A stretch of 64,000 nt of DNA from positions 744,001 to 808,000 of the forward strand of contig KV748202.1 in the NCBI GenBank assembly GCA_001692895.1, given 5' to 3'. Both the position numbers and the translations under genes were made by a program. Below, piece after piece: positions 35,344-45,233 of the stretch (the first letter of the stretch is position 1; each line of letters begins with the position of its first letter). Source of the stretch: Cenococcum geophilum 1.58. Taxonomy: Eukaryota; Ascomycota; Dothideomycetes; Gloniales; Gloniaceae. The notes under the pieces are model-generated. The model was not told where the DNA came from and made no database searches. It saw only the letters and a program-made list of their open reading frames with translations.

Positions 35344-38300
35344 ATAGCCACTCCAAATAACTGGAGAGACTCCTTACCACTAGGGGTAGCTATATACGCG
35401 AAACTTATCGATAAAGATTAAGACGCATTTACCTTTAATATAATAACCTGTACCGTAAAACAAGTTAACGGCTTTCTTCTATACTATATTCTATTCTACT
35501 AAGATAGTTACTATACCAATTTATAGTTATGGGAATACTTTAGGGAGGATTTTATAGGATGGACCGCCAATACCTGGGCACTTGGTAATATTAATATTAT
35601 TTAGGATTTTTAAGACTCCCTTTAAAGGAATAGGGTATACGTTACTAAGGACGGTAACCTAATTACTAGTAATATTTACGCCGTTTTTACTAATATAGAA
35701 GAACCAGTATAGACGGAAGCTAAGATTATACGTTAACTATAGAAACCTAAAACTAACCTATATTCTTTAGAAGGCAACTTTAATTTAGAACGAAACCCCT
35801 AGAACGCTACTCTCCCACCTAAAGGTGCTTTACCACCTAAAGGTGCTCTTCCTCTACCTTTATTACCTCTAACTCCTTTATCCCAGCTAACCAATAAGCC
35901 TTTATCTTAAGAAGTCACGAATCTAATAAAGGTATATTTGGATGAAGAGAAGAAGTTTAAAGGAGAATTATATGATATACTCGGAGTAAAACTACAGGTC
36001 TTTTATAACTGCTATAATAAGGTCGGAATTTAACGCCACTAATTCCATTATACTTTCTCTATTATATTAAAGGGACAGGCGGCAATGTTCTATTACGACT
36101 ATATTATAGGTAAAAACTATAGCTTTAATGTAATGCTTTAGCTTACTAAAGCCCACTTTAAAACTAATAAGAACCGCTAACTTTATATATCCGAATAACG
36201 GGAGACTATATTCTAGAGAGTTATTGCTTCTAACCTAACAATGACTTACCTAGAGTGCCTTTAACTACTCTTTAATAAACTCTAAAAAATCTAACGCAGA
36301 CTTACTAAAACTTACCAAAATAAGAATAGCCTAAGGAACTAGGTTATCTTAGTATACCATAGCATTCCTAAGTGCAACTTGGCGCTATATAAACCTATAG
36401 ACATATTTAAAGGAGTATATACCGAGCTACGCTCCGCTATAGATACTGCGATATAAATATAAGAATCTTAACAGCTCTATACCGAAAGCCCTACCCAACT
36501 AAGCGTTCCCGACTAATATAATTATAACTAAACTAATTAAATATATAGCGGCCGTAGTAGGGAATACGGTAAAGGGTACAATTAACGTCGACTATAAGGT
36601 AATTATGGAGGTCCTTATAGAGGTTTATTTCAAAGTAATTGCTAAAAGAAGTACTACGTTTGTAAGAAGCCAAATTACTAATTAACTAGACACTCCCTTA
36701 ATAAGCGAAAAGAGGCATATAATAAGTTCCGTCAGAGTATAAGAAACGTCGGAAATTATAAGGTTACTACGGCCTACTTCTAAAGCTTCCTAGTTTAATA
36801 TAAAGGCGTAGAAGACCTTAAGGGTAAGGTTAATAAGACTAAACAGCTCCTTATAGATATAGAAATTAAGGACTACTTACCTAACTAATACTTTACTAAG
36901 TATGGTGAGGTAAATAGTATATAAACCATTACTATTCTTAATAACTAATCTACGCTCTATTTTATTATAAAGTTAGATATTTTTAATAAGCTAAAGGAGA
37001 GCTTCGCGTTTTCCTTTAACGATAAATACTTAGCAAACGTCTTCTATGGTATTATGCCGGATACTAGAGCCGCAGGAGTATCTATAGTAGGAGAACCTTA
37101 AGTTTAAGCCCTTCAGCAGCTTAATAGCTCTGTTTAGATTAACTATTTAACGGCAGGCTAATACATAATTCGTTTTAGCAAAGGTACTATAATCTCTCTC
37201 AGCACAATTAGGGTTTAAACCCCCTTAGGGTATATTACTTTTTACGTTGTTCCCACAAACACCCTATTTCTATTTTGCATTAAAGATATAGATAAACTAG
37301 GCGTTAAGCTTAATAACCTTAAGAATATACTCGTATAGGGAGATAATTGGGTGCCTATTATACGCAAGTAGGGTTACCCTTAGCTGCTCCTTTAATAACC
37401 AGAAAAGAGTATTACTTAGAGCTATTTAACTAAGTTAGAGTTATGCCAACTACACCGTTGTTTTAGTCACCTATTAGTTTACTAATTACTTAGGGTTCTT
37501 TAGTAAGTAGGCCATAAAGTCAAGGTTAAGGCAATTAAGTATCTTATAAAATACTGCTACTACTACTAAATAAACCAGAGGTCCCCTAGCTAATTTAAGT
37601 TTACCCTTAAAGATAACTACAACTTTAACTTCTATATTATTATTAACGTTATATACCTTAGCGGCAAGCTAGTACTCTAAGTTATTAACTTCTTAACCTC
37701 CTTCCAAGCCGCATAATTCTTAAAGGATATATTAGCTAGGAACGTATAGGATACCCTTTAGTTATACTAGATTAATGTCTACCTAAGACCCCCTAATTAA
37801 ATCGTCTATAATATAGGAAAGAACTTCTTATTTACAGAGTTCTAATAATAAATAAAGGCAATAGCAATTAAGGTTAAGGAAGTCCCTATTAAGGCATATA
37901 ATAGTATTAGAAAAGTAGAGCAATATTACGCGCTATTACGCCGCGTATATAAGATTATCTCTTCGGAACTAAAGAACGCTAGCAAAAAACTTACCTTATA
38001 AATAGCTATTAAAGCTATTAATAATTCCGCTAGCCCAGATAAACTCGTACCTACGTTACTAGTCTTTAGCGCCTACCTATAAATAACTAATAATTCTTTA
38101 CTATCTCCCTCCGTTATATAACGAGCTAAGGCAATTCGCAAGGCAATAAAGGAGGTATAACGCCTTTATACTATACGCCAGGTTAATAACGCACTAGGAA
38201 TAAGAAATGGCCTAAACATCTTAACTACGCTTAATCTGCCACTCCAGTCTAAAGTACGCGTATGGCGTAAAAGGGGAGGATAGTTAGGCCTACATCAACT

Positions 38301-40287
38301 TATTATAATTAATGGTTAAACTTATACTATTTAGATGCCTTACGGACCCACCTAATTCCGTTTAACTATTATTAAGCCTTACTACAAAGATAACAATTCT
38401 GAGCCTTTATAGGATGCCCTAGAAGATACCCTAGAAAAGAACCACAACTAATATACTCTAAAAGGCGACTACAATCCCAATATAATTGTAGTAGATGCGC
38501 CACAACTACGACGCGGTAGAGGTCGCCTAAAGGGATCACGAAATCGCCAACACCTTATTAATTTTAAAAAACAATTTATTACCGCCATTAAGAATAAAGT
38601 TAAGTTATTAATGGCCTTTATAACAGCTAAAGAGAAGGCTAACTTTAAGCTCGCAAAATAGCTTTAAAAGGAAGGTTGTATTATAACCCCAGGAGCTCCT
38701 TTCTAAGCATCCGATAAGCAGGAGATTAACGGTCTTATCACAAGAAAAGTCTTTAAATTTAAGAAGTATGACCCTACTAAGTTCAATAGAATTCGCATCT
38801 TTAAGTTAAGAATAGTTAATGAGATTAAGGGTAAAGCTACTAACGCCCTATTTAAGAAATTAAGGCTTATTATTTAAGGTTATAACAATAATAGTAAGAA
38901 GGTAATTCTTACGTAATCTCCTATAATATAACGAGCTAGTTAGCAAGTTATTATTGCACTAGCTCCCTCCTTAATAAAGAACGGAATAGTAGTTTATTTG
39001 CGAGATATTACTTAGGCCTATACCTAATTAGAGACGCGCCTTTAGCGCTTAATACTAGCATACCTTCTAGAGTAAATTCGCCACCAATATCCCAAAGATA
39101 TAATTATGGTTATGCTTAAGCCACTATATAGAATTGCAGAAGTAGGAACTTATTAGTGGGCTACCTATAGCAAGCACTATAAAGAGAAGCTTTTAATAAC
39201 TACTTCTATATTCGATCCCTGCTTCCTTATTATAACTACAGGAACTCTATTTAGAATCGTTAGTATGCAAACTAATAATATAATTATCTTAGGAGACGAC
39301 TAATTCTTAGCTCTTAAAGAAGACAAGCTAGTGAAGGCAAATCTTATAGCAAAGCTAAAGGAAAAGCTTAGTTTAATAACACCATTACTCTTTAATGGAT
39401 GCATCCTCTCCCTAAACGAGGATTCTATTGCTCTGCGCCAGAAGGGTTAAGGTAAGAAGATTAACGTTATTAACGTTAATTCTCTAAAGCAAGAATATGT
39501 GGAGTAACGCGCTCGCAAAGCTTATATTGCTTCTATTTGTTAACCCAAAGCTTTATTTAATCTCTCTATTGCCGCCTAACACTAGGAACTAACTAAGGAT
39601 GATATCCTTGCCCTAAATAAGCATCTTTTCTAGTAAATAAACCATCTCAATCGGGGACTACTCTACGTGCCTATTAATCTTCCTACCGCCAAACTCTTTA
39701 TATTTATCAATAGATTATTTATAAATAATAAAAATTTTAGCTCCTAGTTAGGATATAAGATTATTATCACAAATGAATTTACTAGAGAGAATAACTTTAT
39801 AATCTATAGCAATCTTATCTATTAGAGCTTAACTAAAAGCAAGCACGTTACCTAAAGTATTTTAGCGTTAGAGATATATGGAATGGTTAGCGGAGTTAAT
39901 ATAGCAATTGCAATTAGAACTACCCTAAAGATAATTATAGATTGACTTAAACTTTCTATTATCCCTATAATTATATACACCAACTTATATTCCCTCTATA
40001 AGTGTTTAGTTAAGCTCGGTACCACAAAAGAGAAGCGCCTTATAATTAATATTATAGTACTTCGGCAATCCTACAAGCGTTAAAAACTCTTTAAGATTTA
40101 ATAGATTAATAGCTAAGATAATACAGCAAATATAATAATAAAGGCGAACCCAAACAAGGCACTAGAGACGTTTATTAATATAAATACTCTACATATACAA
40201 GTTAAAGGTTGGGTTAAAAGGGAGTCCCTAGAAATTTCTTAGTTACGTAAGGTCTTAAGATATCTAGGAACTTTAACTAGCGGTTAA
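35344..40287 (+). pseudogene. RIP-degraded Gag-Pol of copia B1, single frame
   Basis: Begins at ATA (35344), where copia B2 has ATG. The frame is continuous for 1,648 codons to the TAA at 40285, broken only by RIP stops. Gag has ENW-type IPNNWRDSLPLGVA near the start and KKFKGELYDILGVKL near 35950. A degenerate zinc knuckle (YYVCKKPNY) lies near 36651. Protease PDTRAAGVS is at 37057-37083 (Gly of DTG now Arg). The integrase zinc motif HRCFSH...YCYYY is at about 37453-37570, and the core IINVIYLSG near 37642. The AT-hook RRGRGRLKGSRN is at about 38509-38544. RT and RNase H run about 38690-40200. The last codons, SLEISQLRKVLRYLGTLTSG, belong to module M1 shared with GB. Confidence 0.92.
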
Positions 40288-40325
40288 AGTTGTCTAATTA
40301 GTCAGATTCTCTTACCAAGACTTTT
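40228..40325 (+). repeat. 3'-terminal module M1, copy in copia B1
   Basis: CCTAGAAATTTCTTAGTTAC ... AACTTTAACT-AGC-GGTTAAAGTT (40269-40291) ... CCAAGACTTTTTAGAGCATAA. Aligned to the minus strand of 17553-17652 it differs mainly by transitions. In both elements it is in frame at the end of the polyprotein and supplies the stop codon. Confidence 0.85.
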
Positions 40326-40329
40326 TAGA

Positions 40330-40440
40330 GCATAACATTCTGTAGACCCTAACTCAATCTAGCCAATCAGGATTTTCCATCCCCGGGATAGAAAATCGCC
40401 ATTAGCTCGCTTACTGCTAGCGCCTTAGCGGCCTACCCGT
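40330..40440 (+). repeat. 3' UTR palindrome module M2, copy in copia B1
   Basis: The core GATTTTCCATCC-CCG-GGATAGAAAATC (40371-40397) has 12-bp arms with one mismatch, extended outward by AGCCAAT...ATTAGCT. GCTAGCGCCTTAGCGGCC follows. The same module is in copia B2 (53371-53490) and copia A2 (45025-45125), always in the same sense orientation, 100-300 bp before the 3' LTR. Confidence 0.85.
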
Positions 40441-40558
40441 TTTCGCCAACTGCTACATTATCGCATAGTGTTTGGTCTTATCGTACACTATCTAGTATCA
40501 TTGCATCCTGTCTGTTTATATATATATAAATAGCAACCACAAAAAGAAGAGTTACCAG

Positions 40559-40762
40559 TGTTAGGAATAGGGCAAATTGCCGCCATATAAGGCAAATTGC
40601 CGTCACATAAGGCAAGTTGCCGTCACGTGTCGCCGCAGCACTACCGTAGCAAGGAACCTTAAGTTCCTCAACCCTTACCCCTATCTATAAAGAATAAGAA
40701 ACAACAAACATTATACTATCTACGAACCGTAGCTACGTGATATCCCCCTTATGTAACCAATA
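40559..40762 (+). repeat. 3' LTR of copia B1 (204 bp)
   Basis: TGTTAGGAATAGGGC ... TATGTAACCAATA. A purine-biased ACAAAAAGAAGAG lies just before it (about 40538-40551) and is the likely polypurine tract; copia B2 has a matching tract. Confidence 0.93.
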
Positions 40763-40767
40763 TAGTT

Positions 40768-43114
40768 AAAACGGATTATAAGAACCTAATAGGGTTCCTA
40801 ATAATAAAAGAACTTAATTATAGATAGGTTAAATAGGTAGAGATGCTTATAGAATACCATTTTAAGATTTAGTATACTAAGGGTACAGAAAATATATAAG
40901 CAGATACTCTAAGTAAAAAGGCTAAACTATAAAATAATAAAAAGCTATTAGGGGCTTTATTACAAAAAGATATAGACAGATTAATTAGATATAATTATTT
41001 AAAGATTATAGTAATATAAGAAAAGAAGACCTATAAATTACTAGAGAGTAATTAGATATAAAAGATCCTAGACGTATAAATAGAGAATTTAGACTTAGAG
41101 TAGTATAAAAATTAAGAAGTAATATATTTACTAAGAACTATTATAAAGAAGTTTATTATGTTATTTTATAAAGGACTAACTTAAGGACATAACGGAGCTA
41201 TAAGCTTAGTGTTAAGACTTTAGGAGGAGTATATTATTAATAGAATCTAGGGATTAGCTAGGTAAGTAATAAAAGAATATTTAAATTACTAAAGAAATAA
41301 ACTAATAAGGTATAAGCTGTATAAAGAGCTACAACCTATTAAAATACTAGAAAGACTATAGGAGGTTATATTATAGGACTTTATTATTAAGTTACTAAAG
41401 TTAAGAGACCCTATTACCAAATAAGATTATAATATAATCTTAATAATAGTAAATAAGCTTATAAAGTAGGGATACTTTATAGCATATATAAAAAAATATT
41501 AGCAGAAGATATTACTAAAATTTATATTAAAGAAGTATTTATAAGATATAGAGTACTAAATAAGATTATATTAGATAGAGATCTAAGATTTATAGCAGTA
41601 TTTTAAAAAGTATTCTTAGTAGAGTAAGGAGTTTAAGCAGTAACTTTTACTGTATATTATCTATAAATAGATAGTTAAACGGAAAGATTAAATTAGACAC
41701 TAGAGCAGTATCTAAGGTATTATATTAATTACGTATAGAATAATTAGGTATTGCTATTACTAGTTATATAGTTTATATATAATATAATACCACAAGAAGA
41801 AATAGGTATATTACTATTTAAGGCGAATTACGGATATAAGCTAAGGACCTTATTATTACCACGCTAAGTAAAAAAGATAAGTAGTATAGCTAAGTAAAAA
41901 ATAAAGAGTTTAATAAATCTTTATATAGACCTTATGGAAATAGCTAAGGTAGTATAATAAAGAATAAAAAAGTACTATAATGCTAAGAGATCTAAGGGAC
42001 TAGATCTTAAGGAGGGAGATAAAATATAGCTATTATACAAAAATTTTAAAAGTTAATAACTAAGTAAGAAGTTGGACTACGTTAGACTAAGACCTTTTAA
42101 AATTATATAAAAATTTTTATTAGTTATATTTAAGCTAAACCTACTAGCTAGGATAAAGGTCTACCCTATATAGTATATTATAATACTAGAGCTAGTATAT
42201 AGGAATATTAAGCCATTAGTTTATAAAGCAGATATATATAGAGGATAAAAGGAAAATAAATAGCAAGTTTTAAAGATTATTAGTTATAAGGACGTAGATA
42301 ATAAAATATAGTATAAAGTAAAGTAAATGGGCTATAATAAGACTACCTAAGAGCTACTAGAGAACCTAAAGAACGCTATAGAAAAGGTATAAGAGTATTA
42401 AAAGAGAAAAGGTTAAGTAATATTAATAAGGAAGAATTGCTAAAGAATAAGTTACCTAAGGGAGACCTAGGAAGGGCAACTGCTAAACTACTTAAAGTTA
42501 TTTCCTTCTCTATTAGAAGAAAATCCGTTCTTTTATTACTAAGTTTCTATAGACCTTATTTTATAAGTTTTTACTCCTTAAAATAAACCTTTTTATAAAC
42601 TTTTTTAAGATAAAGTAAATGGGTAAACGCCGTAATATAGGTATCTAAGGCCGTTTATTTCGCATTTTAAGAACGCTTAAGCTTTATAAGGGCCTACGCT
42701 AGATTACTATTAAGCTTTATAGCAGTAAATTAAATATAAAACCTTATAATAAATTACTTAGGGAACTTAAAGACTATTAAGAGTTATAAAACGTATATAT
42801 TTAGCGTTAGAAGTAGAGCGAACATTATAAAATAATTAAATATTTACTTTAGTATACTCTAAATAAGAAGAGGGCTATTAAGATAAAGGACTTACTAACG
42901 TAATATATACTAACCCCTCTTTTATATAACAAGAATATAGAGATAGCACTATTTTACTAAGCGATAATATTATAGTAATAGTATAGGCACAACGTTGCGC
43001 GTATAAAGAAGAAGAAGAGGCTTTAGGTATTATAAGTAATAATATTAACTAAATTAATTAGATGGATATTATACCTTTAGTAAACAACTTAGAGATATTA
43101 GGTATCTTTAAGGA
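40768..43114 (+). pseudogene. pol: C2 C-terminal fragment: RNase H end, integrase, chromodomain
   Basis: Continues RNase H from 34774 with KTDYKNLIGFL, then integrase (about 41140-42110: DYNIILIIVNKLI, YYLQIDS.TERLN), a GPF-like segment near 42090 and a chromodomain at about 42280-42395. The non-coding 3' region and a GAGGGAGATA polypurine tract (about 43120-43138) follow. Strongly RIPped. Confidence 0.87.
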
Positions 43115-43138
43115 TAAAGATAAAAAGGAGGGAGATAG

Positions 43139-43559
43139 TATTACGAACGCTTTAAGTATAATATTATAACTATTTAAAGAAAAGTTAAAAGAAGCTAGTT
43201 AGTTAATATAAGTATAGTTTAGGATAGAACCTATAGAACTATATAATAAGAAATAGTAGCTAAGGTTATATAATATACTATATATTAAATAAGAGGAATA
43301 AAAGGAACTTATATACCTTATATATAATACGTATATTATATATAAGAAGGATTTTATAAAAGTACGGTTGTATATTTAAGGACCCTTAATCCCTACCTAA
43401 ATAGTTCCTTTCTTATAGTAATTCTTAGAATATAATTAGAGTTAATTTATTAGATAACTACTCTACTAGTTATTATTACGTTATTAGCTTACTTATAATA
43501 CCTATATACCTAGCCTATTAATAAGTCTACCGTAGTTCCTATTATAAGGCTCCGTTATA
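43139..43559 (+). repeat. 3' LTR of C2 (421 bp)
   Basis: TATTACGAACGC ... TCCGTTATA, followed by the CTAAT duplication. It retains the 18 bp that are missing from the 5' LTR. Confidence 0.93.
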
Positions 43560-43564
43560 CTAAT

Positions 43565-44283
43565 TATATATAAGCTAGGCGCTATTAACTATATAAACGC
43601 CCTTATAAGGCATAAATAGAATATAAATAACTAAATAGCTATAAAGATCTTATTATAGACCTAAGCGCTACTATAACTAGAATACCTTAACTTTTAAATA
43701 TAGGTAGAACTAAATATAGACTCTTTAGATACTAAGATATACCTTATTAACTTTATAGGACTAAACCTTATTAATAAACTACTATAGGTAAACTATACGG
43801 CCCTTTCTCTATAGGAGTACTATAAAAAGGTAAAGAATATTTCTAGCCTATAGTTCCTTAAAAGTAGACTACTTAAGTACTGTAAATAGCTAGTAGTAGT
43901 AGAGGAACAGAACTTACGGACTTAGCTTATTGCTAAAGTATATACCTAGGTCTCTACGGCCTACTTTAGAAAAAATAAAACCTATAGGATTATTAGCAAC
44001 CGTTACTACTATCCTAAAATAATTATAAATATTAACCGCTATATACGGAACTGCAATAACTACTATAGGTTTATAATTTTACGAGATAAAACCCTAGGAT
44101 TATTAAAATCCCTCTTAATACTTAACTGCCCCTAGTAATATATCTTTATAAACTTTTATAAGCTACCTTTAGACTATAATAGATATAATATAGTTATAAT
44201 CTTAATTAACCGCTTTAGCAAGCGCCTATTTTTAATTCCCTATTATAAAAATATTAATGCTAAAAAGGCGGCCTAACTATATA
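43565..44283 (+). pseudogene. GA fragment 3: integrase N-terminal and core part
   Basis: Starts IYKLGAINYINALIRHK (RNase H/integrase linker). It then carries an integrase zinc-finger remnant (RYIRNCNNYYR, second Cys now Tyr) near 44040 and the core INFYKLPLDYNRYNIVIILI (about 44150-44210) with YYKNINAKKAAQLY. It ends at 44283, just before the TCTAC duplication of C3, and resumes at 63178. Confidence 0.87.
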
Positions 44284-44288
44284 TCTAC

Positions 44289-44531
44289 TATAATAGAGCC
44301 TTATAGTAGGAGCTATAGTAAACTTATTAATAGGCTAGGTATATAGGTATTATAAGTAAGTTAATAACGTAATAATAACTAGTAAAGTAGTTGCCTAATA
44401 AATTAACTCTAATTATATTCTAAGAATTACTATAAGGAAAAAACTATCTAAGTAGGGATTAAAGATCCTTAAATACACAACCGTACTCCTATAAAATCCT
44501 TTTTATATATAATATATATGTTATATATAAG
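44289..44531 (-). repeat. 3' LTR of C3, distal part
   Basis: TATAATAGAGCC ... TTATATATAAG. It is the inverse of the chromovirus LTR end. Copia A2 interrupts it at the ATAAG duplication (44527-44531 and 50895-50899), and it continues to 51077. Confidence 0.92.
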
Positions 44532-44799
44532 TGTTCGTACTAACTTAATAGCACGAGTAAGTCGTATCCACGGGCACGAAATACATATAGTATCGTATGC
44601 TTATTTGGATGGTAACTATCGATTATATAAAGCAGACTACGTGGTCTATATACTAATACACCTCCCCCCTAATTAGTCAGTGCTTCATAAGTGCACCAAA
44701 CGCGTAAGCGAGTGGTTGATACACTAAACGCGTAAACGCGTACCTGGTATACCGAACGCGTAAGCACGCATTTAGTACAACAGGTGCTGTAATTATACA
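44532..44799 (-). repeat. 3' LTR of copia A2 (268 bp)
   Basis: Read on +: TGTTCGTACTAACTT ... GCTGTAATTATACA. It carries the ACGCGTTTACGCG-type palindromes of the A-family LTR and a TATA-like string inverse near 44650. Confidence 0.93.
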
Positions 44800-45024
44800 C
44801 TAGCAGTACTTAAAAAATAAAACCACCTATATACAGCCTCCGTAATTGCTTTAATAAAACCATAGAACACAAAAGAAAATACATAGGAAATCTCCCCAAG
44901 GTGCCGTCTAGGCTACCTTCCAAACGGTGCCCTAAGCTAGCCATAAGTTCTACTTACGGTCCGTAAAATAAACCGTACGGCCTTTTAACGGGCAGTAAAC
45001 AAGCTATAAGTCAGATTTTAAGGG

Positions 45025-45125
45025 CCGCCAAGGCGCTAGTGCTAAGTAAACCAATAGCGATTTTCCATCCCGGGGATAGAAAATCATAATTGGTTAATTC
45101 AACCACCCTACAAAATTCGGCAGGT
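45025..45125 (-). repeat. 3' UTR palindrome module M2, copy in copia A2
   Basis: On + it reads AAGGCGCTAGTGCTAAGTAA, then CCAATAGC and the palindrome GATTTTCCATCC-CGG-GGATAGAAAATC (45059-45085), then ATAATTGG. The flanking sequence aligns to the A1 3' UTR on both sides but A1 lacks this block, so it is an addition to A2 (or a loss from A1). Confidence 0.8.
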
Positions 45126-45233
45126 CACATAAGTCCACCAAGTTCCACCATAGCTTTCCACCGTTTTCCACCTATACCGTACAACAAGCCATACGGCCTT
45201 CCAACAGGCCGTAGACATACTATAGGTGCTCCA

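Larger units (their letters stand above)
34780..40762 (+). mobile_element. Copia B1: complete RIPped Ty1/copia element, second family
   Basis: A 5,983-bp element with two 204-bp LTRs and the perfect duplication TAGTT (34775-34779 and 40763-40767), inserted in C2's RNase H. The coding frame runs end to end without indels. Its 3' region carries both shared modules M1 and M2. Copia B2 (minus strand, 53075-55641) is a deleted relative. Confidence 0.95.
23304..43559 (+). mobile_element. Chromovirus copy C2, interrupted by copia A1 and B1
   Basis: LTRs at 23304-23706 and 43139-43559, flanked by the perfect duplication CTAAT (23299-23303 and 43560-43564), inserted in GA. Removing A1 and B1 with one duplication each leaves about 7,988 bp, close to C1's 8,020 bp, in the same order and orientation. 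Heavily RIPped. Confidence 0.93.
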
